From: Cyclobacteriaceae bacterium
GTDB taxonomy: Bacteria; Bacteroidota; Bacteroidia; Cytophagales; Cyclobacteriaceae
Reading direction: 5' to 3'
DNA: 64,000 nt
Assembly: GCA_025455015.1 (NCBI GenBank)
Contig: JALONI010000004.1
Location: 1-64,000, forward strand
Shown here: positions 51,924 through 60,305 of the stretch, one piece after another
How the letters are laid out: each line of letters opens with the position of its first letter
Position numbering within the stretch: the first letter of the stretch is position 1
Translations under genes and position numbers: made by a program
The notes under the pieces: generated by a model
The model's input: only the letters and a program-made list of their open reading frames with translations
Databases searched by the model: none
What the model was told of the DNA's origin: nothing

Positions 51924-53714
51924 CTACTGCTTTTGATAGCCTCCATAAAAATTCGCAGGCGACCAGGCGGGCATAGCTTTCGGAACGGCAGGAGCGAAGT
52001 TTACGAACTCACCCTGACCAAAAACCACTTTACCATTCACTACTGTAAGCAACGATTCCAGATTCAGAATGTCTTCGTCTTTTACCGTAAGGAAATTTTC
52101 TGTGAGCATGGCAAAGTCAGCGAGGTAGCCCGCCTTCAGTTGGCCGCGGTTGTGTTGCAGATTCACCAGGGCTGCACTGCCTTCGGTGAACAGGCGCAAG
52201 GCCGTTTCGCGATCCACGATGTTTTCTTTTGCCGCCAACTGGGTACCGCCAATAGTTTTGCCGGTTGTCAACCAATACAAACCAATCCACGGGTTGTATG
52301 AACTCACACGCGTACCGTCCGAGCCCATGCCCACGCGAATGCCCATGTCGAGCATTTTCTTTACGGGAGGCGTAAACTCGGCTGCCTTCCTGCCATAGCG
52401 CTGAATAAAGCTTTCACCTTGAAAGGCCATGCGATGCTGAATGGCGATGCCTCCGCTCAGGGCATTGATGCGTTTAAGATTTTCATCCGATACGGTTTCG
52501 GCATGATCGAAAAACCAAAGCAGGCCATTGAGTGGCGTTTCCTTATTCACCTCTTCGATGACGTTCAGAAAGCGCGTGATGCTTTCGTTGTAGGTGGCAT
52601 GCAGGCGGAAGGGCCACCGGTTTTTCACCAGCAGCGAAATCACTTCTTTCAGTTGTGCTTCCATGCGCGGGTTTAATTCCGGCCGCGGCTGGTCGAAGTT
52701 TTCAAAGTCGGCCGCACTGGCCACTAGGTTTTCACCACCCCCCTGTACGTAGTACTCCAACTTTTTAGCTCCAAACTTTTTTGCCGGCTGCTCGTGCCCA
52801 TCGTGTGGGCCAATGGCCACTTCGCTGATCCACTTCGTATAGTCGGCCGGTTCGCTGCCTGCTTTTTGCGCAAACAAATAGTACGGTAGGCGCAACGTCA
52901 GCTCACCTTTTTGGTCGAGCAGGGTGGTGATGCCGTAGTCGCCCGGGTAATTCTGAAAACCACCGCCCGCATCCATCACCGAAGTGATGCCGAGCCGGTT
53001 CAACTCCAGCATAAACAGCTTGGTTGAGTTGATCTTCTCTTCGTCATTCAACTCGGGAAGCTTTGCCAGCGTGGAGTACAACAAAAAGGCATTGGGTTCG
53101 GCCACCAGCAAGCCTGTAGGTTTTCCATCGCTGTCTTTTTGAATCAACCCACCGGGTGGGTTGGGGGTGTTCTCATCTATCCGCAACGCTTTCAGTCCTG
53201 CCTGGTTGAGATAGGCATGTCCATACAAATAGAGGATAAACGTGGGCACATTCCCCGTAGCCTCGTTGATCTCGGTCAGTGTTGGCAACCGTTTTTCTTC
53301 AAATTGATAGGCATTCCATCCGCCCACCACGCGCACCCACTGCCCCTCGGGTGTTCGCTGCGCCTGTTCTTTCAGCATCTGCAGTGCGCGCGCCAACGAG
53401 CGTACACCGTCCCACCGTAATTCGGTGTTGTAAAATCGCCCACCTCGGATCACGTGCAGGTGCGAGTCAAACAAGCCCGGTATGATCGTTTTCCCTTTGG
53501 CATCAATCACTACCGTATTTTTCTTTTTTAACTTCACTATCTCGGTGGATGACCCCACCCGTAAGATCGTACCCTCCGCCACCGCGATGGCCTCGGCTTT
53601 GGGTCGGGCGGGATCCAACGTCACGATGTTGGCGTTGTACACGATGAGCGATGGCGTTTGTGCGTCCGCCCGCCAAGTTGCAAGCAGCGCAAGTAATACG
53701 AGTATGGATCGCAT
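51924..53714 (-). CDS. exported YtcJ-like amidohydrolase
   Basis: 596 residues. Signal peptide MRSILVLLALLATWRADAQ, then an amidohydrolase_3 fold: TIIPGLFDSHLHVIRGG has the HxH metal ligands, FRLHATYNES and WFFDHAETV further His, and MGSDGTRVSSYNPW the last Asp. ATG 53714 opens the signal peptide; the ORF-track start at 53771 falls within an inverted repeat. It would hydrolyse an amide or cyclic substrate in the periplasm. It follows the isochorismatase-like gene. Confidence 0.85.
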   Translation of the reverse strand: MRSILVLLALLATWRADAQTPSLIVYNANIVTLDPARPKAEAIAVAEGTILRVGSSTEIVKLKKKNTVVIDAKGKTIIPGLFDSHLHVIRGGRFYNTELRWDGVRSLARALQMLKEQAQRTPEGQWVRVVGGWNAYQFEEKRLPTLTEINEATGNVPTFILYLYGHAYLNQAGLKALRIDENTPNPPGGLIQKDSDGKPTGLLVAEPNAFLLYSTLAKLPELNDEEKINSTKLFMLELNRLGITSVMDAGGGFQNYPGDYGITTLLDQKGELTLRLPYYLFAQKAGSEPADYTKWISEVAIGPHDGHEQPAKKFGAKKLEYYVQGGGENLVASAADFENFDQPRPELNPRMEAQLKEVISLLVKNRWPFRLHATYNESITRFLNVIEEVNKETPLNGLLWFFDHAETVSDENLKRINALSGGIAIQHRMAFQGESFIQRYGRKAAEFTPPVKKMLDMGIRVGMGSDGTRVSSYNPWIGLYWLTTGKTIGGTQLAAKENIVDRETALRLFTEGSAALVNLQHNRGQLKAGYLADFAMLTENFLTVKDEDILNLESLLTVVNGKVVFGQGEFVNFAPAVPKAMPAWSPANFYGGYQKQ

Positions 53715-53726
53715 AAAAAGTTGACT

Positions 53727-53786
53727 AATGACAATTGGCAGTTGACAATTGACAATAGTAAAGGTTGTCAACTGCCAATTGTCATT
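53727..53786. repeat. 22-bp inverted repeat with 16-nt loop
   Basis: TGACAATTGGCAGTTGACAA (53729-53748) is the perfect reverse complement of 53765-53784, and two further bases pair on the outside. The hairpin lies in the 75-bp gap between the isochorismatase-like and amidohydrolase genes. It is probably a palindromic intergenic element that could block or protect the downstream message. Confidence 0.75.
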
Positions 53787-53789
53787 TTG

Positions 53790-54485
53790 TTATTTCTTTC
53801 CTTCCTGCGCGTTAAACATTTCCTTCGCATACTTGATGCCCAGGCCGTAACCACCACCGTGTTCTTTGGCAATGTTGTTGGTGGCATCGTAGGTGGCCGG
53901 GCGTGCCCAGTCGCGTTGCAGCTCCAACAGATATTGTAAACTCGTCATCGGTTGTGCACCGGCCTGTACCATGCGCATCACGGCCATGTCGTGCGCTTCT
54001 TTGCTCACGCCCCCGCAGGCATCGGTAATCACATATACTTCATATCCTTCTGAAAGGGCACTGAGGGCCGGGCCCACGATGCACACTTCTGTCCACAGGC
54101 CGGCCAATACAATTTTCTTTTTGCCTTTTCCGGTGATGGCCTTGTACGCATTTACATCTTCCCAGGTATTCATCGTGGTGCGGTCGATTATTTTTTCATT
54201 AGGAAATACTTCCGTGATCTCTGAAAAGATCGGGCCGCTGAATGATTTGGCCGCTACGGAGGTAATCACAATAGCGGTGTTGAATGTTTTCGATGCTTTG
54301 GTGATCATGGCGGCATTGTTGCGGATGGCATCAATGCTATGCGATTGTGTAGCAAACGCCATTTGAGGCTGATGATCGATGAGTACCAGCACGTGGTTGT
54401 TGGGGTCGATCAGCTTAGGCGAGGGTTTCTGGGCGAAGGCTACGAAAGACAAAGCCACCAGGGAAACGACAAGTAATTTTTTCAT
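53790..54485 (-). CDS. exported isochorismatase-like cysteine hydrolase
   Basis: 231 residues. Signal peptide MKKLLVVSLVALSFVAFAQ, then the isochorismatase fold: VLVLIDHQPQM carries the catalytic Asp and GLWTEVCIVGPAL the Cys. RTTMNTWED resembles the YcaC subgroup. A secreted member is unusual since most are cytoplasmic. The substrate is unknown. It is the first gene of the electrophile-stress block and has copy 2 of the 33-bp element about 56 bp upstream. Confidence 0.83.
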   Translation of the reverse strand: MKKLLVVSLVALSFVAFAQKPSPKLIDPNNHVLVLIDHQPQMAFATQSHSIDAIRNNAAMITKASKTFNTAIVITSVAAKSFSGPIFSEITEVFPNEKIIDRTTMNTWEDVNAYKAITGKGKKKIVLAGLWTEVCIVGPALSALSEGYEVYVITDACGGVSKEAHDMAVMRMVQAGAQPMTSLQYLLELQRDWARPATYDATNNIAKEHGGGYGLGIKYAKEMFNAQEGKK

Positions 54486-54540
54486 GACAATAGATGGTTG
54501 GTTTTACGATACTTAACCGCACCCCGGCTGCATACGTTTG

Positions 54541-54573
54541 CCAAATAGTTCGGCAGTATTTGTAAAAAGTTCG
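54541..54573 (-). promoter_or_regulatory. 33-bp regulon element, copy 2
   Basis: GTTCG half-sites at 54548 and 54569, 21 bp apart, with the core CAGTATTTGTAAAAAGTTCG. It is 28 of 33 identical to copy 1 at 48128-48160 and in the same orientation relative to the genes. It lies 56-88 bp upstream of the isochorismatase-like start codon. Confidence 0.6.
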
Positions 54574-54744
54574 GTTTTGTGCAGTAACTGACACCCTACA
54601 TCAACCGCGCGAATACACAAAACAAATCAAGCAGGTAACGGTAAATCAGGCAGTTGTGCAAGCGCTTTGGGGATGGTCGTAAGTCGCAAACTTTTTTTAC
54701 ATTGAACCGTCAATCGGTGGGGTATACCCTAGTTGCAATAAAGC

Positions 54745-55899
54745 ATGCCTTACAAGTTAGTTTCAGCGGACGCTCAAAAAGTAGTGTTTCATCGGTCGAG
54801 TGTCGTTGGCGGAATGATTCTCGCCTTGGTAGTGGGCAGCATCTTTGTGGGCGTGGGCGTGTGGGTTCATTTCGGGCTACCAGAGCAGCATCCTTCATTT
54901 ATACTGTTAAAAATCGTCTTTCCTTTTTTGGGTATCATGGCTATCCTCGCAGGTTTGCGGGCGCCCCAGCATGCCCGCGTGAGCATACCGGAAGCCATCA
55001 CCTTTGATAACCAAAAAGGAGCGGTTGTCATTGAGATGGCGGTTGGCACGCGCGAAATGGCCTATATCCCCTATGCGGATATCGCGAAATTCGACATACA
55101 TGTTCAACGGAGCAGATCATCATCCAATAAACAGGTAGAGTACACGTACCACACGTTACTTCGAAAAAGAGATGGGGGCGAGTGGCTTCTTACACAGCCC
55201 TCGTCCCACAGTAAGGCAGCAGAGACCATCGAGAAATTAAATCAGTACGTTGATTTCACGCGGCCCTTTACCGTCACGACCCCACCGTTTGTCACAGATA
55301 AAATTTCGCGACTGGAGGGGGCGGACAAGACCATCATACATTGGCAAAATAAGGTGTCGTTTATGAGCGTGGCATTTGTGGCGGTGGTTGCGGTGGTGTT
55401 TATTGCGGTAATAGGCTTTTCAGTGGCTTCAGGCACGGACGGACCGTTGGCCTACCTTGGCGGCATTTCCATTGGAATTACGGTTCTGATTTTTATGGTG
55501 GTCATGGCGTTTGCGATACGATACTTGATTAAGCAGGCTACCACCCGATATGCCGTTGCCATCGGTACCCGCGAGGTGGAATATTACGAATTCTCAAAAT
55601 CGAACGGAGTAATGCGCAACAGCAAAAGCATCCCGCTCACCCAGGTGAAGGGGGTGGTCTATAATTTTTCACCCACAAAAGGGAATTTGAGTCCGGGGCT
55701 AAAAATAATGACAGAGAAAGACATGGCTGCCCATGAGGCAGCGGCCCACGATCCGGTACTGGCACTTAAGAATTTGTTTTCGGGCAAAAACAAGCCGATG
55801 ACGCTGGCTATTCATTCGCTCACGCCCGTTGAATGTCTGCAACTGGAAAATTGGCTTCAAGAGCTGATTAAAAAGAAGGGACATGAAAGCGTACAGTAG
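54745..55899 (+). CDS. membrane protein of unknown function
   Basis: 384 residues. Four hydrophobic helices in two pairs (residues ~20-70 and ~205-265) flank a soluble domain that repeats a pleckstrin-like pattern twice: EAITFDNQKGAVVIEMAVG and TREVEYYEFSKSNGVMRN. The two halves look like an internal duplication of a helix pair plus beta domain. No family is recognised. It lies just before the Crp/Fnr gene on the same strand. Confidence 0.65.
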   Translation: MPYKLVSADAQKVVFHRSSVVGGMILALVVGSIFVGVGVWVHFGLPEQHPSFILLKIVFPFLGIMAILAGLRAPQHARVSIPEAITFDNQKGAVVIEMAVGTREMAYIPYADIAKFDIHVQRSRSSSNKQVEYTYHTLLRKRDGGEWLLTQPSSHSKAAETIEKLNQYVDFTRPFTVTTPPFVTDKISRLEGADKTIIHWQNKVSFMSVAFVAVVAVVFIAVIGFSVASGTDGPLAYLGGISIGITVLIFMVVMAFAIRYLIKQATTRYAVAIGTREVEYYEFSKSNGVMRNSKSIPLTQVKGVVYNFSPTKGNLSPGLKIMTEKDMAAHEAAAHDPVLALKNLFSGKNKPMTLAIHSLTPVECLQLENWLQELIKKKGHESVQ

Positions 55900-55959
55900 T
55901 CGGGTGGGGCAAGTTTGGCTTTTTTGTGATTTCGCAAAAGCACCAGGCAGCGGCTACCT

Positions 55960-55967
55960 TATATTTG
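55960..55967 (+). promoter_or_regulatory. -7 element of the Crp/Fnr gene
   Basis: TATATTTG matches TAnnTTTG exactly, 3 bases before GTG 55971. This supports the later start and a leaderless mRNA. Confidence 0.5.
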
Positions 55968-55970
55968 GGG

Positions 55971-56582
55971 GTGAAAACGGTTGAACAACGTTTACGTGCC
56001 TACCTCGAATCTGTGGGCGGACTGCCTGCTGATACGTGGCAGATATTGACAGGATATCTTGAGGTTGACGTGTACAAACGCGGAGAGCCGCTTTGGAAGG
56101 CGGGTGAGCGATCTGACAAAATCTATTTCATTGGCAGCGGACTGGTGCGTTTGTTCTTTTTTGACGAGAAAGGACAGGAGGTGACTGTTCATTTTCTTAC
56201 CCATGATAAATTTTTGGCGGATGTCGACAGCCTTCATTCGGGCACCCCTTCTTCCGTATCGGCCGTGGCTGAAGAGGTAACCGAAGTGGCGGTGTTTAAA
56301 CCTTCTGTGTTGAAGAAACTGGAAGCAGAAATTTACGAGTGGCCGAGTCTTTTACGCAAGGTGAGCGAAAAGTCATTGTTCGAAAAAGTAAAGATGCGCA
56401 ACGAGTTGTTTCAATGTGAGGCAAAAGAGCGCTACCTGTTGTTTCTGAATTATTTTCCCAACGTCACCAACCAGGTGAAGGCGGCACACGTGGCCTCCTT
56501 TCTCAGCATGTCGCAGTACACACTCAGCCACATCAAAAAAGAGCTGGTACAAACCGATTTTTTGCGAAACCGCAAAAACTAG
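55971..56582 (+). CDS. Crp/Fnr-family transcription regulator
   Basis: 203 residues. The N-terminal cyclic-nucleotide-type beta barrel is clear (GEPLWKAGERSDKIYFIGSGLVRLFFFDEKGQEVTVHFL). The C-terminal helix-turn-helix is short but present (HVASFLSMSQYTLSHIKKEL). There is no Cys cluster for an iron-sulfur centre, so it is not an Fnr-type oxygen sensor. The effector is unknown. GTG 55971 is chosen over the ORF-track start at 55926 because a -7 element sits between them. It could regulate the epimerase gene or the stress block next door. Confidence 0.84.
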   Translation: MKTVEQRLRAYLESVGGLPADTWQILTGYLEVDVYKRGEPLWKAGERSDKIYFIGSGLVRLFFFDEKGQEVTVHFLTHDKFLADVDSLHSGTPSSVSAVAEEVTEVAVFKPSVLKKLEAEIYEWPSLLRKVSEKSLFEKVKMRNELFQCEAKERYLLFLNYFPNVTNQVKAAHVASFLSMSQYTLSHIKKELVQTDFLRNRKN

Positions 56583-56597
56583 TTTTTGTAAAGCACC

Positions 56598-56620
56598 CTC
56601 CTTTGTATCAAACAAAGGAG
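56598..56620. promoter_or_regulatory. inverted repeat overlapping the epimerase ribosome-binding site
   Basis: CTCCTTTG and CAAAGGAG are perfect 8-bp arms around a 7-base loop. The second arm includes AAGGAG, an unusually strong Shine-Dalgarno for this phylum, just before ATG 56622. It could be an operator or an RNA hairpin hiding the ribosome-binding site. Confidence 0.5.
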
Positions 56621-56621
56621 C

Positions 56622-57593
56622 ATGAAAAAAATATTTGTTACGGGAGGTTCAGGTTTTGTGGGCCGCAAACTTATCCAACGGCTCGTATACGAGGGTTGCC
56701 ATGTCATCGCGCTCAGCCGCACGGAGTCATCAGATAAAGTGATCAAAGGGCTCGGGGCATTCCCCTTGCGGGGTGACTTACACAGCGCGGAAGCCCTCGC
56801 AAAAGGTGTGGCCGATGCCGACACCGTGTTTCACCTGGCCGCTTCGGTGGATTTTTGGAAATCACGCGAAGAATTGCATGATGATCATGTTGCCGCTACC
56901 AAAAAATTGCTCGCATTGGCAGCTGCCAAAACATCCAAGGTAAACCGATTTGTCTATCTCAGTGCCGCCTCTGTGGTTATGAACGGCCAGCCTATTCTAC
57001 ATGCTGATGAATCTTTTCGCTCCGATCGGTTGATCGATGGCTATTCACAGACCAAACTCGAGGCTGAGACGCTGGTGCTAAAGGCAGCCACCTCTGATTT
57101 TGGCACGGTGGCGATCCGGCCACCCCTTATTTGGGGCAGAGGGGATACATCTGCGCTGCCGCAGATTAAGGCGGCCGCACTCAATGGGCAGTTGGCGTTT
57201 ATTGGTGGGGGCAGGCACAAATTTGTCACATGCCATGTTCAAAATGTCTGCCACGCACTGCTTCTTGCTGCCCAGTCAGAGGTAAGTGGTGAAACATTCT
57301 TTGTGACCGATGGCGAAAAGCTTGAGTTCAAACAGTTCATTACCGACATGCTTAAGACGCAACATGTTGTGGCACCAAACCGCTCCGTGCCACTGCGTGT
57401 GGCAAAGGCGATGGCTCGTTTCTTTTCGTTTACCTGGCGTACGCTGGGGCTGAAAGGTCACCCGCCACTCTACCCGGGGATGGTGAATGCATTGGGGCTT
57501 CCCTTCATCGTGTCCGATCAAAAAGCCCGCGACATGCTGGGCTACCAGCCGATTGTGTCGGTGCGTGATGGACTTCAACAAATGTATTCTTAA
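56622..57593 (+). CDS. NAD(P)-dependent epimerase/3-beta-HSD-like dehydrogenase
   Basis: 323 residues of the extended SDR family. KIFVTGGSGFVGRKLIQRL is the nucleotide-binding motif, FHLAASVDF follows, YLSAAS the Ser, and YSQTKLEAE the Tyr-x3-Lys. AIRPPLIWGRGD is typical of 3-beta-hydroxysteroid dehydrogenase-like and nucleotide-sugar-epimerase-like members. It would oxidise or reduce a hydroxyl group on a small lipid or sugar substrate, not determinable. It follows the Crp/Fnr gene by about 40 bp. Confidence 0.85.
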   Translation: MKKIFVTGGSGFVGRKLIQRLVYEGCHVIALSRTESSDKVIKGLGAFPLRGDLHSAEALAKGVADADTVFHLAASVDFWKSREELHDDHVAATKKLLALAAAKTSKVNRFVYLSAASVVMNGQPILHADESFRSDRLIDGYSQTKLEAETLVLKAATSDFGTVAIRPPLIWGRGDTSALPQIKAAALNGQLAFIGGGRHKFVTCHVQNVCHALLLAAQSEVSGETFFVTDGEKLEFKQFITDMLKTQHVVAPNRSVPLRVAKAMARFFSFTWRTLGLKGHPPLYPGMVNALGLPFIVSDQKARDMLGYQPIVSVRDGLQQMYS

Positions 57594-57721
57594 CCACTTT
57601 TTACTTCTATGAAATGGCCTTGTGAATTCTTCACATAAACCAACCAGATTATCCTGGCATTCTGCCGAAATGCCGCACTACGGCATTCAGCCATTTGACT
57701 TTAAACAAAACATACAGACAT

Positions 57722-58174
57722 ATGAAAACGCACTTAATTCTATTGACAGCCTTTTTGCTGGCTGGCGCGGTGGCGGCTCAGTCGGTTGACAAAAGCAATC
57801 AAGTTGTAGGCACGTGGCTTAACCAGGAAAAGGAGGCACGAATTGAAATCTATCGCGACAAAAACACATATTCCGGCAAGATTGTTTGGCTGAAAGAACC
57901 AAACAACGAGCGCGGACTGCCAAAAGTAGATGATAAAAACCCTGATCCCGCCAGGCGCAGCGATCCGATTGTGGGGCTGGTGCTTTTGCGCGGATTTGTG
58001 TATGACCAAGCCGAGGATGAATGGGTAGACGGCAAAATCTACGATGCCCGCGAAGGCAAAACGTACAAATGTTATTTAAAGGTAGCTGAAAACGGAACGC
58101 TGAAGGTGCGTGGATATATGGGTGCGGCCTGGATGGGATTGGGAAAAACGAATGTCTGGACACGAGTGAATTAG
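57722..58174 (+). CDS. DUF2147 exported protein
   Basis: 150 residues. Signal peptide MKTHLILLTAFLLAGAVAAQ, then the DUF2147 pattern VVGTWLNQEKEARIEIYRDKN, YSGKIVWLKEP and LRGFVYDQAEDEWVDGKIYD. It is a small periplasmic beta-barrel of unknown function. The start is ATG 57722 rather than 57695, which adds residues before the signal peptide. A 7-bp inverted repeat (AATGCCG, CGGCATT at 57669-57687) lies in the upstream gap. Confidence 0.84.
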   Translation: MKTHLILLTAFLLAGAVAAQSVDKSNQVVGTWLNQEKEARIEIYRDKNTYSGKIVWLKEPNNERGLPKVDDKNPDPARRSDPIVGLVLLRGFVYDQAEDEWVDGKIYDAREGKTYKCYLKVAENGTLKVRGYMGAAWMGLGKTNVWTRVN

Positions 58175-58218
58175 ACGTCCGGTCGGTACCGCAAACACAC
58201 AGCTCACCGCCCGGCAAC

Positions 58219-59004
58219 CTACTTCTCCTTATTTCGCAAATCCACGTTAAAAAAAGCAAATACCGTCAGCGCATGATTGTCTTCAATATCGCGTCCATTG
58301 GCTTTTTGAATAAACTGGTTCATGTAGCCGATTTGCGCATTGAAGCTGCGGGTAAACTGGTAGCCGAGGGTGACCCCCAACCGGTTTTGGTCAAACAGGT
58401 TAAATCCGATGTTGTCGCCAAAATTGATGAAGATTTCATCGTACACCGTGGCAAACAGCTTTTGAGCTCCCTTTTCATCGCGCGTCAGCGGAATGGTCAG
58501 CAAAAAGCGGTACCGCATGCGGTTCTGTAGCTCGAAGCCATCGGTGATGGTGCGCAGCCCCGTAGAGGCATCGGGTGCAGACCAGTTTTGCAGAAACCGT
58601 TGCTCCAGCCGAAACCGGTGTTGGAAGTTCACTTTGCCAGAAGCATGGAGCAGGGTTACTTGTTGCCACGGCCGGTGCTCATAGCGCTCCTCGCCTTCGG
58701 GCAAGGGGATCGGCTGCTCGCCATACGGATACGTCCACAAGTAGGCGTACCCGGCTGTCAGGATCACGTTGTCGTTCAGGTGATAGTTGAGGCCTACGCG
58801 CGGCAGCACCTGCTGCCACTCGTTTACAAAGTCGGCACGCCTGAGTTGCAATTCTGTCCATACCGACCATTTGTCGGTTAGCCGGTAGGTGCCAAAATAG
58901 CACCACCAACTCAGGGCTTGGTCTTCTACGTTTTTCTCTTGGGCCAGGGCTGGTTGTGCGGCCATCAACAGGGCTGCCAGTAAAATGGGTAATGTATGCT
59001 TCAT
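58219..59004 (-). CDS. DUF2490 outer-membrane protein
   Basis: 261 residues. Signal peptide MKHTLPILLAALLMAAQPALAQ, then a DUF2490 barrel (WWCYFGTYRLTDKWSVWTELQLRRADF; LPRVGLNYHLNDNVILTAGYAYLW; FQHRFRLEQRFLQNW). Function unknown. ATG 59004 is chosen because a terminator for the upstream gene occupies 59017-59053, inside the ORF-track extension. Confidence 0.82.
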   Translation of the reverse strand: MKHTLPILLAALLMAAQPALAQEKNVEDQALSWWCYFGTYRLTDKWSVWTELQLRRADFVNEWQQVLPRVGLNYHLNDNVILTAGYAYLWTYPYGEQPIPLPEGEERYEHRPWQQVTLLHASGKVNFQHRFRLEQRFLQNWSAPDASTGLRTITDGFELQNRMRYRFLLTIPLTRDEKGAQKLFATVYDEIFINFGDNIGFNLFDQNRLGVTLGYQFTRSFNAQIGYMNQFIQKANGRDIEDNHALTVFAFFNVDLRNKEK

Positions 59005-59016
59005 GGTTGCTGGTTT

Positions 59017-59053
59017 TAAAAAAAAGTAGCGGGGCATTGCAGCCCCGGCTACT
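59017..59053 (-). terminator. intrinsic terminator of the carbonic anhydrase gene
   Basis: On the minus strand GTAGCCGGGGC, a six-base loop and GCCCCGCTAC form a strong stem (one bulge), followed by TTTTTTTT. It lies about 30 bases after the carbonic anhydrase stop. Confidence 0.88.
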
Positions 59054-59081
59054 AACACCCCTACCTAAACCTTGTTTTTTG

Positions 59082-59732
59082 CTACAGCGTATCTTTTAAC
59101 CATTCCACGGTACCGGTTTCCAGGTTGTAAACACCGCCCACAATTTTGATGGAGCCCTCACGCACGCGCTTGGCCAGCACGGGTTCCAGGTCGCGCAGTT
59201 GCTGCACTTGCATGCGCACATTTTCCTTGATGGCATTTTCCACAATGTTAGCTCCGCCCATGGCTTTGGCTTTGGCGGCAGCGGGTTTGATGGCGTTGAT
59301 GAGCGTGACGATGTGACCGGGCACTTCGGGCACGTTCACCGCGGCAGCCACGGCCCCGCATTTGGTGTGCCCCAGCACCACAATCAACTTGGCTCCGAGT
59401 ACCTCTTCGGCAAACTCAATGCTGCCATACGAGGCGGCTGCCGAAACCTGGCCGGCCGTGCGCACAATAAACAAATCGCCCAGGCCTTGGTCAAAAATGA
59501 TTTCGTTGGGCACGCGCGAGTCGGAACAGCCCACGATGATGGCAAACGGCTTTTGCCCCTCGGCCACTTCTTTGATGCGGTTTATATCCTGACGTGGCCG
59601 GATGGACTTGCCTTGCACAAACCGCTGGTTGCCTTCTTCCAGGCGTTTGAAGGCATCGGCCGGGGTCACTTGTGCCACGGCCGTGGCAGCCAGCATAACC
59701 AATACCAGTTGGGAGATGATGATTTTTTTCAT
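59082..59732 (-). CDS. periplasmic beta-carbonic anhydrase
   Basis: 216 residues. Signal peptide MKKIIISQLVLVMLAATAVAQ, then the beta-class enzyme. Zinc ligands and the Asp-Arg pair are present: GCSDSRV and GHTKCGAV. It interconverts CO2 and bicarbonate, here outside the cytoplasm. ATG 59732 opens the signal peptide, so the ORF-track start at 59774 is rejected. A strong terminator follows. Confidence 0.92.
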   Translation of the reverse strand: MKKIIISQLVLVMLAATAVAQVTPADAFKRLEEGNQRFVQGKSIRPRQDINRIKEVAEGQKPFAIIVGCSDSRVPNEIIFDQGLGDLFIVRTAGQVSAAASYGSIEFAEEVLGAKLIVVLGHTKCGAVAAAVNVPEVPGHIVTLINAIKPAAAKAKAMGGANIVENAIKENVRMQVQQLRDLEPVLAKRVREGSIKIVGGVYNLETGTVEWLKDTL

Positions 59733-59809
59733 GTTTTGTTTGTTTGGGAGATGATGGTTTTTTTGAGTCAACAATGTTAGCGTTGACCACTCCGAAAAAT
59801 GCGGAGTGC

Positions 59810-60148
59810 TCAGTTTTTTGTTTTCCGCCTGAATTCCGCCTCCGCGAGCTTGGGTGCCGTGCGCACCCGCACTTTCTCGGGCCCCTCGGCTTGCCTCGAT
59901 TTGCTTTTGGACAAACCAAATCCGAAATTCAAATAACCTACGCTTTCGTAGAAATAGGACTTGGTTGTTTTGTCGTACTTGATCGGAGCATTGAGAATGC
60001 GCTTCATCAGTGCAAGATACTGATAGAGCGTACTCTCCGAGATGTCCAAGCGCCTGGCCAGGTCGCGGGGTGTTCCGGTGGCGCGCATACGTATCAATTG
60101 GTCAAGTCGGATTAACTTATCGATGACCTTTTCAAACTGCCTGCTCAT
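59810..60148 (-). CDS. small HTH DNA-binding protein
   Basis: 112 residues. An N-terminal helix-turn-helix of the HTH_11/DeoR type (LDQLIRMRATGTPRDLARRLDISESTLYQYLALMKR) is followed by an about 60-residue tail with a basic, Lys/Arg-rich end. No ligand domain is present. It is probably a local regulator. The target is unknown. It lies upstream of the carbonic anhydrase gene on the same strand, 78 bp apart. Confidence 0.72.
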   Translation of the reverse strand: MSRQFEKVIDKLIRLDQLIRMRATGTPRDLARRLDISESTLYQYLALMKRILNAPIKYDKTTKSYFYESVGYLNFGFGLSKSKSRQAEGPEKVRVRTAPKLAEAEFRRKTKN

Positions 60149-60305
60149 AAAGGCTCATTCCTTTCAATTTAACGATGTTGGATTTTTTTTTGCGAGGCCC
60201 TGCGCAACACGCGCTGCTGCCGGCATGCGGCAACTATTTTTTGCGGGGCCTGCCGAAGCCGAGCCACGGGGGCCGGCCAGCATTTAGGCAAACGAAAGGG
60301 AGGAG

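Noticed and set aside
57669-57687. 7-bp inverted repeat AATGCCG/CGGCATT before the DUF2147 gene
   Set aside because: Short and without a U-tract or second copy; not enough to call an operator.
60178-60250. Plus-strand hairpin TGCCG-GCATG-CGGCA followed by ACTATTTTTT
   Set aside because: It looks like a terminator but no plus-strand gene ends nearby, so no feature is claimed.
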